64,000 nt of DNA, from contig OX439039.1 in assembly GCA_949317995.1 (NCBI GenBank), forward strand, positions 70,318,002 to 70,382,001. Reading direction: 5' to 3'. The notes beneath the pieces were generated by a model. The model was not told the DNA's origin. It ran no database searches and saw only the letters and a list, made by a program, of their open reading frames with translations. Position numbers and translations under genes: made by a program. Within the stretch, counting starts at the first letter, position 1, and every line of letters starts with the position of its first letter. Of the stretch, positions 22,025 to 37,000 are shown piece after piece. Source of the stretch: Acholoe squamosa. Its lineage: Eukaryota; Annelida; Polychaeta; Phyllodocida; Polynoidae.

Positions 22025-25000
22025 CTGATCTGATAGATGACCGGCTCCTCATGTCCCCTGTCACACCTATGAACCTGCCATGTCCCATGTCGAATTTAAG
22101 AAAGCACCTATCTCATGTCACTATTGTTTTGCCTCATGTCACTAAGCTTCAAGTCACATGCCAATTTTAAGAAATGACCTTGTCACCATGTCAAATTTAG
22201 TGGTCCAGACCAGTCTTGCATATATCATTATGCAGTCTGATGTGATACATGTCAATATGACGACAGACCTTCTCATGACCTTTATCTGGAGCGTGTAGGT
22301 ATGTAACTCACCTTCTTCATTTTGACAAAGAAACCAAGTCCAGCCTCCAGAGGATTTTGATCTTTAGTCATCTGAAAAATATACATACTATGTAGTTATC
22401 TCCATAGGCTACGGAATATCTGGTGGTAAATGAACTATCTTGAGAGGGTATACTGTGCAGAGATGTGTGTCAAGTCTAACCAATTGCACGTACTACGAAA
22501 AGTAATGGAAGCCAGTTCCCCTACTGAAGCAATGTTTGCAGCTAAAAGTTGTAAAAAATCAAATGAATGGCTTGATGATGAGGAATCCACCATGTACAAA
22601 CTGGTTGAAATCAAATTCAACAATCCTCTCCTCAGAAATAAATTGACAGCTCATAAAGGAAGGTACATGTATGAGGCCACAAATAATAAAAATTATGGCT
22701 ATGGTTATCATCTAGGTCAGAAAGAGGATATTGTTATTGCAAATGTGGCCATGTCCGACTGTGCAAACAAACTGGGAGAAATTCTGGTTAAAATACGTAG
22801 ACAACATACAGGTGAGGACCCCCTCAAAACTGCTGAAGAAGTAAGACTGGAATTGGCAAGAAACCAAGATATTAACCAGCTCCAGACCTAATCCAGTCAC
22901 TCCCTATACCACCAGAGCTGATTACCATCAAGTGAATGCCCCTGGACATTGAGATCTGTTTATTGGACTTTCATTCGATTTTACATATTGAACTTTATTA
23001 AATAGTGTACCAGTACAAATATTTCTAATGCTTTTTATTTTGTTACTTAAATGTTCCCCACATATAGAAATACACTTTCTGCATGTCTTACAATTGTATA
23101 TGTTCCCTGGTATCTCAATACCCTTCTAAGCTAGTATACGACTCAACCCCATACCGGTACCAAGGGTGGCAATAAGGCCTATACCCGTGTTATGGTACCT
23201 AAATTATCCATTACTACATTGTACCAACTATTTTCTATTGACCAATATCTTGATTATATTCCCAATTTTGTAAAGAAGGGAAATGAGGGAGTGTTGAAAT
23301 ACCTGGTTGTACTCCAAGTTCTACCATGTCTCAAGACGTAATTAGACTGGCTGGCACTAAAGGTATTCACTTTGTTCATTTGAACGCCAGAAGCCTAAGG
23401 GCTAACTACCCCACTATATGTACAGAACTATATAATGATAAGGTGGAAATATTTTCATTTTCTGAGACTTGGTTAAAGTGTGAGGACCCTGAAACCTCGT
23501 ACCAATTTTCTAATTATATTAGATATAGATTAGATAGGCAAACTTTAGATGGTAAGGGAAATATTAAAACTGGTGGAGGCTTATGTTTTTATATACGACA
23601 TGATGTACCTCATGATTACTGTGCATTTGAAAATTTAAACCTCTCTGAAGAACACATTGAAAGCCAAAATATCCTGGTTACAAAGGCACATATGAAGCCC
23701 ATAATTGTATTTAATGTATATAGACCGCCTGAAGAAGGCCTCAAACAGATATTTATTGACTCGCTACTAAATATTATTGATAGTATTAATGACAGAAATA
23801 ATTATGAGATTATTATTATGGGTGACTTTAATTTTAATATTAGAGATGATAATGATATGGTCAATCAACTGCTAAATAAAATGAAGGGTCATGGGTTTAT
23901 GCAAGAAATTAAGCAATCTACTCGTAAAAATGCTATACTGGATCTGGTTTTTACTAACTTAAGAAGAAACTATATTCAAACAGGAATACTGGAATCATAT
24001 ATTTCTGACCACCTACCTGTCTACTTGGTTAGAAAGAAATGGCATATTAAACCTGATAAAACTGAGATTAATGGTCGTTCATATCTTAAACTTTCTGATG
24101 ATCTGCTGCTTGCCAAATTTGATAATTATGACTGGACTGTATTTAATCAGGCTAATAGCTTAGACACTGTTTGGGATAAATATGAAAAAGCTGTGCGTTC
24201 AATCCTAGATACTTATTGTCCTGTACATAAGTTCACTGTTAACAAGTTAAGGGATCCATGGATTACCCCACAAGTGATAGAACTCATTAGAGATAAAAAT
24301 TCTAAATTAAAGACAGCTCGTAGATCTGGAACTGAAAATGATTGGAAAATTGCTGATAAATCTAGAAATAAATCAAACAAATTGGTTAATAAAGCACATA
24401 GATTATTTTATAAAGAACAAGTGGAATTTTATAAAAATGATCATCGTAAATTTTGGCGTGTTATAAACAAATTAATTCCTGGTCATGAGAACAGAACTAG
24501 TGATATAAATTTAGTGGATCATGAAAACAACAATATAACTATTTCTAGAAATGAAACCTCTGACTTTATCAATGACTACTTTTCTAACATTGGACCCAAA
24601 TTAGCCACTAACATGCACACACCATGGAAAAGTTATGACCCCCCTAATGTTAACATTATGGAAAATTTCCAAACCAATACCCAAGAAGTTATTAGACTTG
24701 TTCACGATATTAACTCACTCAAATCTTCTGCCATCGAAGATTCTAAAAAAAAGTTTTCTCTCATGATCCTGATAAATTAGTTAGAATATTTAATTTGTCC
24801 TTTGCAACAGCCTCGGTACCCGCCAAATGGAAGATCTCTCAAGTTACCCCTATACCTAAATCTGGTAATTTAAAGATGGTTAATAATTACAGGCCTATCT
24901 CACTGATTCCTTTACCTTGCAAATTAATTGAAAAAAATGTTCATAATAGATTGTATGGTTTCTTAAATGGTGAAAATATCTTAACATTTATCAAGGTGGT

Positions 25001-28000
25001 TTTCGCGCTGGCTATAGCACTGTTGATACTCTATCTAAATTCACTGATGATATTAAAAGAGACCTTAATGTTAGGAATTCCACTGTTGCTGCTTTCATAG
25101 ATCTGAGGAAGGCTTTTGATACCGTAGACCCGTCTGTACTTCTTATTAAACTTCATAATTATGGTATTAGATCTGATACACATCACTGGTTTAAAAATTA
25201 TTTGGCTGATAGAAAACACATTGTTAATGCTAATGGTATTGCTTCTAGAACGTGCAGAGTGGTTTGTGGTGTCCCTCAAGGATCAATATTAGGACCCTTG
25301 CTCTTTCTGGTTTATGTCAATGATGTAATTAAATGTATTAAAAATTGTAAAATCAGATATGCTGATGACACTGTTATTTATACATCTCACAATAACTTTG
25401 AAACTGCTAAAGTGTGTCTGCAGGAAGATTTAGAGATTTATAACACTTGGTGTGAGCAAAACAAGCTATCTGTTAATATTGCTAAAACTAAAATAATGAT
25501 TTTCTCATCATGTACCGTGAAACTTAATACATTGTCAGCCAATATTACCATGAATAATATGATGCTACAAGTTGTACCAAGTTATAAATATCTTGGGGTC
25601 ATATTGGATCCGCTACTGAATTATAGTCTACATATCAAAAATCAGGTCAAAACAATTGCTCATAAAACTTACCTGTTATGTAACCTAAGGAATTATATTG
25701 ATACCAATTTATCACTAAGAATTTTTAAAACTACTATTTTACCATATATGGATTATGCTGACATTATATTCCACACCACCTATGAAAAATACCTGGAAAT
25801 GCTCCAATACGCGCAAAACCGTTGTCTAAAAATCTGTCTCAAAGTACCACATCTCACAGATACCCGTTATGTTCATAATATAACAAACTGTAATCTTTTA
25901 TCTGATAGAAGACATATACATTTATTGAACTATATATATACACAAGATCTAGGTGTAATGATTATATTGATCATAGGCAGATAAGAACAAGGCAACATTA
26001 CATTTGGCTCCCACATGTAAGGTATTATTCCCTAACACTGTCTCATATATGAAAAGTGTTGAATACTTTGGTGCCATTAGTTGTAATGCTCTCCCTACCA
26101 TAAGACGAAACTCTGAAACTTTGTCAATCTTTAAATCAAATAATAAAAAATTATTACGTGAACTTGTTCCTAGAATCGGGTGAGCGGCCCAACTTTTGAA
26201 CCTTCCTCCCTCTATCTTGTTATACTACCTAACCAAATTATTCTCTTTCCATTCTCTAAATTACACTAAATTGAACTTCGAATAAGTCCCATGTTTTACC
26301 AATCTCTCCCACTATATTGGTACATTTCTCTATATATTTCTCTTTATATTCTCATTTTGTGTGTCAACGCTATACAAATATAATAACAGTTTAGGCTGGA
26401 CCAGAAGTATCAACCCATACACCCTATGTGGTGGGGATGAGGTCCAATACCTTCTTTAGTCTCAGTATCCCCAATTGTTATTATATCGTATCTCTTTTGT
26501 ATGGGTTTCTTGTTATTCCATAACCTGGTTTATTTGTTGCTGTTATGTTACTATCCTATAGAAAACAGATATGTATTCGGATACCTTGTACTTGTTCAAT
26601 GGCTTTCTTCTGATCTGAGACAATAAAGAAAATTCAACTCAAAAAAATCTATGGAAAATAAAGTGATATGTTGTCATAAAGGTTATTCTGCTAACTTATG
26701 ACATTCTAAAATGTGCTAAAATATCTAATGATTATATGAAATATTTCTGCTCCAAACAAAGAAAACCTATGTCCTGTATTTATTCCTATCCTAGTTACAA
26801 ATCAGGTGTCTAATTTCCTTTAAAGGGAGTCTGTGTGGAAGGTATACTAAACGCTACTCAAAGTCTCATACTAGCCAACAGGTGGTGGTGAGCAGGAATG
26901 TCAATGGCCATCTAGTGAAGTGTATTGTGTTGTGATTAGATACTTCATTTTGAGGCAACAATATATGCATAGCACAAGAGATGAGCATTTAGAAATTATT
27001 TAGACATGTTTCCACAAATTTTCTAATCAGTCTTTTTAGCGGATATGCCAACTTTAATACGTCACATATAAGGCACAGCTTTTAAACTATGGGTAGTTAC
27101 CGCATTGTACACGCATGATTTATTTTAGACACGCTGACTTAAAAGGCCTTTCTTTCCTCTTTTGATTTCATCCTGTACCGAAGATTTTTAGCAATCTATT
27201 ACCATGGTGATGATTTGCTGGGTTCTTTGATTTACTCACCTCTGCACCCCACATCCGGAACCCCTTTTCTAACCGGAGTGAGTTCAGCGCAAAAGTTCCA
27301 AAGTCACCAACACCAAACTCTGTACCTGCCTCCAGTAGTGCCTCATAGACCGTCTTGATGTCGCGCAGATCCATGTACATCTCCCACCCCAACTCACCTA
27401 TATTACGGAAGGAGCAGGATGAATTCTCAACACATCTAATAATTCCTCCCATCTTAGGCATGGGACCACCTACCTGAAGGTATACTGAGGTAGTGGATAG
27501 CAGTTATCATTGATAAAGGTTATCAGCTGGGTACCACCTGCCCCACTAAGAGGCCCGCAGTGAACAGGTGCAATAAATTCATTGTCTGGTAATTTATGAC
27601 GCTAAGTCGGTATAGACTCAGGGTACCTTCAACTTTTAATAATGGTCGCTGACCCATTGTTGGCATACCATAGACTGACCGAGTGTCTGCCTTTAGAGAA
27701 GGTGATATAATGTTGAGTACCTGTATATGATATCCTGACAGCTTTCACTGGTACGCCCTCTATGGTGCAGTCTTGCACAGTGAGGAAGGGGAATGCCTCA
27801 TTAGATACATTGTTAGAAACCAGTCGCGACATGATATCACGTGACAGGGGACCAGCCAATCCCAATACGCCATAGTCCTCAGTGATGGTTCGACACTTCA
27901 CATCAAATTTACCATCTTCTGCTTTCTCTTGCATCCACCTATGGCAAGGCAGTTTGAAATTATTGCACACATAATCTACATAGTTGTATGCACCACAGGG

Positions 28001-31000
28001 CAGCTTAGTGGTGAAAAATCAGACAAGGAATGTTTCAGTGACTGAACAAATTTGGAAACAGGCGAAAAGAACCTCAGTGATTGCACAGAATGAAAAGCAC
28101 GTACCTGAGGTCGTGAAACTCGTTGCTGGAACCAGTGACGCACCAGAAGGTGTTTGGTTGGGTCTGTGTAACAGTCAGCTCAGCGTACACACGCCCCCTA
28201 GGGGTCAGCATGTGACTTATGTTGGTGTGCCCCACCTGTAATTAAGGAGGACATATTAGGGAGTGGTCATTTTTTAACAACGGGGGGGGGGGGGGTTGGT
28301 GGGGGGACAAAAATATTTCAGACCCCTCTAAGGGGGGGGACAAAAAAATTTTCGCCCCTTTTGAGCGAAAAAGCCAGCGTGCGACTATAGGATAAAAGGG
28401 GGGGGGACGAAAAAATTTCAGACCCCTTGGAGGGGGTGACGGAAAATTTTTTCGCCACACATGCGCGGAATTTCACCAACCCCACCCTGTTGCTAAAAAA
28501 TGACCACTCCCCTAACGCATGGCACAATCTAGACCCAATGGCCATCCCAATGCTCTAAACTTGTCTCAATAGATACTAGTTCTATATATATCCAGCAGGA
28601 TAACCATGGCTTAAATATATTGCGATCTGTCGAGTAAGGCGGTCACGATGCATGAATGCCACCCTGATGAATTGAGTGAGTGAGTTATGATTGTTTAATG
28701 TCATTTTGACAGCTAAGATCATATCGTTGGCAACCCTGTGCTATGTATAGACATAGACAATGTTTTCTAAAAGATGATAAAAGACATCATATAATTCTTT
28801 CCTTTGGTACATTGTTCGCACAGATGTAGTCGATGAACTTGCATGCATCAGGTCCGGTGACTTCCAACTTTCCAAATGGACTGAGGTCAATAATGCCAGC
28901 CTTCATCATGACCATGTTGGATTCCCTGCCCACTGGTCCAAACCAGTTGGTGCGGCCAAAGCTTGGCTTATAGCCCGCCTCATCTCCAGGCAGTGCGAAC
29001 CAATGGGGCTGTTCCCAACCTACACGGTAACATACATGAAGAATGTAAGTTAGTGAGATATTCTAAACTTTTCGATGTTGCACAGACTAAGACTGAAGCA
29101 CATTTTTTTTCAGAATTTCAGAAACCGTTCACACAATTGATTTCTTGTATGTTATCCTACTACCTAGACTACCAAAAGTACCTGGTAAACAGAATGTATA
29201 TAGTATCTACCAGAAAGTGTTAAATTAATCAAATATTTTAGAAAATGAACATTTCTGGTATCTAGATACCTGAACCGATAATAATTCACCTCTCTGTATA
29301 CTACTCACATACGATCTCAGTACAGACAGTTTAGTATACTACTTACATACGCTCTCAGTACAGACAGTTTAGTATACTACTCACATACACGCTCAGTACA
29401 GACAGTTCAGTATACTACTCACATACACTCTCAGTACAGACAGTTCAGTATACTACTCACATACACTCTCAGTACAGACAGTTTAGTATACTACTCACAT
29501 ACACTCTCAGTACAGACAGTTCAGTACACTACTCACTACACTCTCAGTACAGACAGTTCAGTATACTACTCAAATACACTCTCAGTACAGACAGTTTAGT
29601 ATACTACTCACATACACTCTCAGTACAGACAGTTCAGTACACTACTCACTACACTCTCAGTACAGACAGTTCAGTATACTACTCAAATACACTCTCAGTA
29701 CAGACAGTTCAGTATACTACTCACATACACTCTCAGTACAGACAGTTCAGTACACTACTCACTACACTCTCAGTACAGACAGTTCAGTATACTACTCAAA
29801 TACACTCTCAGTACAGACAGTTCAGTATACTACTCACATACACTCTCAGTACAGACAGTTCAGTACACTACTCACTACACTCTCAGTACAGACAGTTCAG
29901 TATACTACTCAAATACACTCTCAGTACAGACAGTTCAGTATACTACTCACATACACTCTCAGTACAGACAGTTTAGTATACTACTCACATACACTCTCAG
30001 TACAGACAGTTCAGTACACTACTCACTACACTCTCAGTACAGACAGTTCAGTATACTACTCAAATACACTCTCAGTACAGTTTAGTATACTACTCACATA
30101 CACTCTCAGTACAGACAGTTCAGTACACTACTCACTACACTCTCAGTACAGACAGTTCAGTATACTACTCAAATACACTCTCAGTACAGACAGTTCAGTA
30201 TACTACTCACATACACTCTCAGTACAGACAGTTTAGTATACTACTCACATACACTCTCAGTACAGACAGTTCAGTACACTACTCACTACACTCTCAGTAC
30301 AGACAGTTCAGTATACTATTCAAATACACTCTCAGTACAGACAGTTTAGTATACTACTCACATACACTCTCAGTACAGACAGTTCAGTACACTACTCACT
30401 ACACTCTCAGTACAGACAGTTCAGTATACTACTCACATACACTCTCAGTACAGACAGTTCAGTATACTACTCACATACGCTCTCAGTACAGACAGTTCAG
30501 TATACTACTCAAATACACTCTCAGTACAGACAGTTCAGTATACTACTCACTACACTCTCAGTACAGACAGTTTAGTATACTACTCAAATACACTCTCAGT
30601 ACAGACAGTTCAGTATACTACTCACATACGCTCTCAGTACAGACAGTTCAGTATACTACTCAAATACACTCTCAGTACAGACAGTTTAGTATACTACTCA
30701 CATACACTCTCAGTACAGACAGTTTAGTATACTACTCACATACACTCTCAGTACAGACAGTTCAGTACACTACTCACTACACTCTCAGTACAGACAGTTC
30801 AGTATACTACTCAAATACACTCTCAGTACAGACAGTTTAGTATACTACTCACATACACTCTCAGTACAGACAGTTCAGTACACTACTCACTACACTCTCA
30901 GTACAGACAGTTCAGTATACTACTCACATACACTCTCAGTACAGACAGTTCAGTATACTACTCAAATACACTCTCAGTACAGACAGTTCAGTATACTACT

Positions 31001-34000
31001 CAAATACACTCTCAGTACAGACAGTTCAGTATACTACTCACATACACTCTCAGTACAGACAGTTTAGTATACTACTCACATACACTCTCAGTACAGACAG
31101 TTTAGTATACTACTCACATACACTCTCAGTACAGACAGTTCAGTATACTACTCACTACACTCTCAGTACAGACAGTTTAGTATACTACTCACTACACTCT
31201 CAGTACAGTTTAGTATACTACTCACATACACTCTCAGTACAGACAGTTTAGTACACTACTCACATACACGCTCAGTACAGACAGTTCAGTATACTACTCA
31301 CATACACTCTCAGTACAGACAGTTCAGTACACTACTCACTACACTCTCAGTACAGACAGTTTAGTATACTACTCAAATACACTCTCAGTACAGACAGTTC
31401 AGTATACTACTCACATACGCTCTCAGTACAGACAGTTCAGTATACTACTCAAATACACTCTCAGTACAGACAGTTCAGTATACTACTCACTACACTCTCA
31501 GTACAGACAGTTCAGTATACTACTCACATACACTCTCAGTACAGACAGTTCAGTATACTACTCACATATGCTCTCAGTACAGATAGCTCTGTTAACTACT
31601 CACACTCTCAGTACAGATAGATCTGTATACTACTCACATACACCCCCAGTACAGATATCTGTGTACTACTTACACTCTCAGTACAGATAGCCCTGTTGAC
31701 TACTCACACTCTCAGTACAGATAGCTCTGTTAACTACTAACACTCTCAGTAGAGATAGCTCTGTATACTACTCACATACACTCCCAGTACAGATATCTGT
31801 GTACTACTTACACTCTCAGTACAGATAGCTCATTATATTACTAACACACACTCTCAGTACAGATAGCTCTGTATACTTCTCTCGCTCTCAGTACAGATAG
31901 CTCTATATACTACTCACATACACTCCCAGTACAGATATCTCTGTGTACTACTCACACTCTCAGTACAGATAGCTCTGTATACTGCACATACTCTCAGTAC
32001 AGATAGTTCTGTATACTACTCACACTCTCAGTAAAGATAGCTCTGTATACTACTCACACTCTCAGTACATTTATTTCTGTATACTACTCACTCTCAGTAC
32101 AGATAGCTCTGTATACTACTCACACACTCAGTACAGATAGCTCTATATACTACTCACAGTCTTAGTACATATATTTCTGTATACTACTCACACACACTCT
32201 CTTTACAGATAGCTCTGTGTACTACTCATACTCTCAGTACAGATAGCTCATTATATTACTAACACACACTCTCAGTACAGATAGCTCTGTATACTACTCA
32301 CACTCTCAGTACAGATAGCTCTGTATACTACTAACACACACTCTCAGTACAGATAGCTCTGTATACTACTCACACTCTCAGTACAGATAGGTCTGTATAC
32401 TACTAACACACACTCTCAGTACAGATAGCTCTGTATACTACTCACATACTGCCTGTACAGATAGCTCCAAGCTGGGGAGTGAGTGAGTAATGGTTGTTCA
32501 ATGTTATTTCAACGGCTGAGGTTACATTCATGGCAAGAAAACCACCAAAGATATCAACCAATGGACGAATGTGTGTCAATGCCCATGCATATGTGCACCA
32601 GACACACAGAGGGGATGGGAAAGAGTAGATGAGTAGATGAGGAAGCCTTCTCTAAGCTGGGGACATCAATAAATCTGATACCTCCTCTACTGCATCTCTG
32701 GTGACACATTTTGATGTTATATACACTGATTACCGTAATCTCCCGCATATAAGGCGCATCTTATACACAAATCAGACCTTGGATGGGTCTTATACGCAGG
32801 AGGCAAGCTGCCTTGAATTGAGGGTTCGCCTTATACGTGGGTTTTTCCAATATCACAATTGTATGATGCTGACCATATTTTTTTTTTGAATGCCACAAAT
32901 GAGATGTGACCAGAAGTATAACTTATCTCTAATATTGTATCATCAGTTCTTTTCCTACATTCATGCATTCTATCAATGTTGTAGCATGTTAGAAAATGAA
33001 TTTAAATCAAAACATTATCTAAACATAGTTTGAACATCTATTCTTAAGTCAAACACATAGCAAGTGTATATAAATGGTATATGAATGGTTCCTAGAAGTG
33101 CCACCAGATGGAGCCAGTATACCATTTATATACACTTGCTATATGTTTGACTTCAGAACAGATGTTCCAACTATGTTTAGATAATGTTATGATTTAAATT
33201 CATTCCCTAACATGCTATAACATTGATAGAATACATGAATGTAGGAAAAGAAATCAAAAGAACTGATGATACAATGTTAGAGATAAGTTCTACTTCTGGT
33301 CACACCTCATTTGTGGCATTCAAAAAAAAATATATGGTCAGCAACATACCTAACCTTATCTTAACCCTTACCAAGGCTATCCACAACTAGAAGGAGACCC
33401 TTGTAGGCAGGCCATGCACAAGGTGCGCCTTGTACGCGGACCAGACCCCCCGAGTTGGGAGTGCGCCTTATACGCAGGTTTTTCAAAATACCAATTATGG
33501 GGAGGTAGGTGCGCCTTCTATGTGAACCAACCTTCCCTGAGTTGTGGGTGCGCCTTCTACGCGGGAGATTAATAATGGAAAATCTCCTTGGAGCTGGAGG
33601 ATTTGCCTCAAAACCTCCGAGGCGAAGCCGAGGAGGTTTTGTGGCAAATCCTCCAGCTCCAATGAGGTTTTCTTACTTATACTCCATCCACAGAAGTTTA
33701 TACAACAGTAAAACCATGAATATAAGCATATTTTGACATAAACTGTAGAGGCATAGAAGAGGATTTGAATCTTCTATACTGGCTGTGAATCAAAGCTTTG
33801 ATAAATATATGGTCTTCCAGGTTACAACCACCAGCAATCTCAATAGTATAGTGGTTCGCAAGTTTGACTTTGAATCTCAGAATGTGGGTTCAAGACTGCA
33901 TGGGGACAATGTTTTTAACATACACATACAAAGTAAAAGGGGTATCTATAAAAGGCCTCTGAAGCTCCTTTTATCCTGTTGACATTCAGGGGATATCCAT

Positions 34001-37000
34001 TATAATACATTATTTTTAGAATTTGTTGCAAAATAGACAGTGGCTAACTGAGAAGGAAAATAAAATCACACCAGGGGTTTGAACCTGTGTGGTCTAGATT
34101 TCAAGTCCCAGGCCTTAACCACTATACTACACAGACTGGTCAGACTATCAAAGTGAAAGTACCCTGTTTATCTATAATCTATTACTCAGTCATAGTGGTA
34201 GCATATCACCATTCAGTAGATGTTCTAACACCCACAGTATCATCTGAGGACTCATGGTGTATTGGTTAGCACATGAGACTCAGGATTCCAGCACTGTCTG
34301 GTGCATGGGTACGAATCCCATAGGGGACAGTATTTTCTCAAGAGTTTCATCTGCTCTTCAAAAATGACCTGATTCATAAAACCTCCTGCTACACTTGACC
34401 TGTTTCACAGAACCTCCTCCCAGACCTGACCCAATTCATAAAACCTCCTGCTGGCCCTCCCAACTGTAGAATGTGGAAATAAACCTACAGTTGGAACAAT
34501 GGGGTGCAGAGCCAGGTGGAGTATAAAGGTAGTAAAACAACACACACTTACAGGGTAGAAAAATCGTTTCAATACTGTACCTGCATGGACGCCCATTTCT
34601 GCACCCCGTTCCTGCAGGCGTGAGTAGAGCCCATGGCAGCGGGCGGAAGGACGGCCCATATTTCGCTCCTCGTGTGGATGGCCTATCTTATTGTTGAAGC
34701 CATACGATTCACGTGCCTTGGCAAAGGTGTAGGCTTGGTTGGTCCATGTTGGTGAGAAGCGATTAGGATCACATTCTATGAGGTCATACGGGGGCTCACC
34801 ATTGAGGATCCACTCAGTGAGGTACTTGCCGACTCCACCCCCATGGATGATGCCGTACCTATATGTAGGAAATATTTAGTGATACACTCTTATCTATTAG
34901 CCAATAGCACATATATAATTGATCACTGCTCTCCTAGCATATCAAATTGTAGTTTAATTCCCATCCCTATTTATCCAGGCATGATTCTGGGTTTTTAAGA
35001 AATACCTGAAGTGGTACCTACATCCCTACTCTGGGTGAGATCTGAGGTGACTTGTATCGAAGTCTTAAGACCTGCCCCACTCCTCCCTCCCCCTCGTCCA
35101 CCACCACCAATATGATCAAAAGAATTTCTCACTGGATCTGTCCAAATCATATTATGTGAAAGATGACCCTTTAATCTTCATATTGAAATTTACGGAAATA
35201 GCCTCTGTCTATAAATAATGCCTACCAAAATCATATCATTAATTTGATATCACAGATGACATACCCAAAGCCTACAGCAGACCAGTAGTTGCGAAGGCCC
35301 TGATAGGGGCCTACCATGGGCAGGACGTCAGGGGTGTAGACGATAGGGCCTGACACTGTCTGCACTATCTCGGCCTGCTGTAACACGGGGAACATCTCCA
35401 TGGCCCATTCTATGTTATCCTGGATACGGTCCAGGTCCGGCTGGTACAGCTCCTTGCCAAAACCTATAGTGACAGGTGCGATTAGTAAAACCACACAAAG
35501 AACATTGTTACTATTACTAGATATATTGTGGTATAAATTAAGAATCTGCATCTATTCACCTGTATAAATCGTTTCAGAATCCATGTTCTGCTTCATTTGA
35601 CGCCATGATGGAGCAATGGCAAGTCACATTGTATTGGTGCATGATGCCAATCGAAATCAGCAGATCCACCAAGAATACATCAAGCTCGTAGGGTCAGCAT
35701 GATGAATGTGTGTTGCTGTGGTGGGTTACTTGTCAGGGCTACATTGATAAAGCATTTGTTGAATGGGCAAAATAAACTGTAAACCCATTTTAACCACTGT
35801 GTGGCTGTTATAGTTAATGACCTTACATGGTGATAACACTAAGCCTGTTCATTATGAGTATACAATAGTATAGGACCATAACCTGGAGGTGGACCATTGA
35901 TGTACCAGTCCTCCATCAGGCGCATCTTGTCAACAGCTTCGTAAGGCCCAAAGAGCAGACCAGAGCGCTCCATGCGCAGGTAATACGATCCCTCCAAGTC
36001 TCTGATCACCGGGATCTCGTGGGTGAGCGCCTTGACCTCTGGGATGGTGGTGGTGACAAGGTACTGGTGGTCGACAGGTACCAGTGGAAGATCCAGGCCC
36101 ACCATCTTACCCACCTCTCGTGCATGGAAACCTACAATGTAGGGGAAATGATGAAACCTGTGCTTCACCTAATAGATGCGGCTTATACGTGAATCAGAGT
36201 CCTCCTCCAGCCCGGTCGTTCGGCATATAGAATGTGCACAATGTCAGAGTGTGGCTTATATATAGGAACACCACTAAAGTACAGTATAAAACCTTCAATT
36301 TTCAAGCCTCAGGTATAGCTTATGGCTTCTCCTAAATTAGGGGGTGCAGCTTTTACATGAGTGCAGAGTTTACGGTACACTTAAAAGGTTTGGCTACCTA
36401 TCCGTTTGCTTCTTGTTGCATATTACTATGATCTTATCATTGCACCTCAACTACTCAACACACTAGATTCGCTCATTTTAATCTCTAACTTTAATAGTAC
36501 CTGCAGCATTGACAACACGTTTTGCCTTGACGCCCCCTAGTGGTGTGTCGAGCTCCCAGCCTCCATCAGCGGCCTGCCTCATGGCAGTGACGGGCGCCCC
36601 CTGGTAGATAGTGGCTCCATAGGAGCGCGCTCCAATGGCCATGGCCTGTGTGACTGAGTAGGGATCTATGTGGCCGTCATCTGGTGTGTACAGTCCTAGC
36701 AGCACCTGGTAATGCCACATGCACGTATTATACCACCATTCTGGTCTCTAGTCTAAAGTACCTATTTCTGGATAAGACCAGTTCATTATCAGTGGATATA
36801 CGCACTGTTATGAATTTTGAGTGTGTATGCTTTCAACTTGAAATATTGATATTCTATTGATAATTTTTTTATTACTCGTGTGGGATAGATTAGCTATACC
36901 AACTTGCACTGTGAGCTCGTTGGTATACCTGAGTTTATACCACGATTCTGGCACTTCCGGTGGTTTTATATGCGAAATAGCCGTGCATTATTCTGCATAT

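Larger units (their letters stand above)
20633..22311. other. DMGDH intron 13: microsatellites and a split duplication
   Basis: Contains (TA)n at 20703-20774 and (TG)n at 21949-22023. An ~88-bp segment beginning TATTGTCTGAGTGTATTTAT occurs at 21037 and again at 21414. A few copies of a short ATGTCNNATGTC/TTTAAGAAA motif (22080-22200) are related to the tandem block at 62340-62560. No exon is visible. Confidence 0.65.
22430..26640 (+). mobile_element. CR1/L2/Jockey-group LINE, 5' truncated and frameshifted, antisense to DMGDH
   Basis: The element lies in DMGDH intron 12 on the opposite strand. Parts in order: an ORF with a NADAR-type domain (22430-22894), a 430-bp spacer, an APE endonuclease plus reverse transcriptase ORF (23326 to about 26182 over three frames), a ~450-bp 3' region and an A-rich tail (AATTCAACTCAAAAAAA near 26640). 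The 5' border is set only by loss of the reading frame at 22430 (a TAA directly precedes it). I could not find a target-site duplication. The two frameshifts in ORF2 show the copy is inactive. Confidence 0.85.
33343..34580. other. Left part of DMGDH intron 8
   Basis: Outside the elements listed (MITE end, palindrome, three SINE-like heads) the region is unique AT-rich intron with no exon visible. Confidence 0.5.

Noticed and set aside
29290..31570. CRISPR-like regularly spaced repeats
   Set aside because: There are no unique spacers: the whole 38/36-bp unit is repeated. The context is an intron of an animal gene.
34069..34141. Functional tRNA-Ser gene
   Set aside because: The A/B boxes and anticodon loop are present, but the variable arm and acceptor stem pairing are missing and no CCA-compatible end or T-run terminator is clear.
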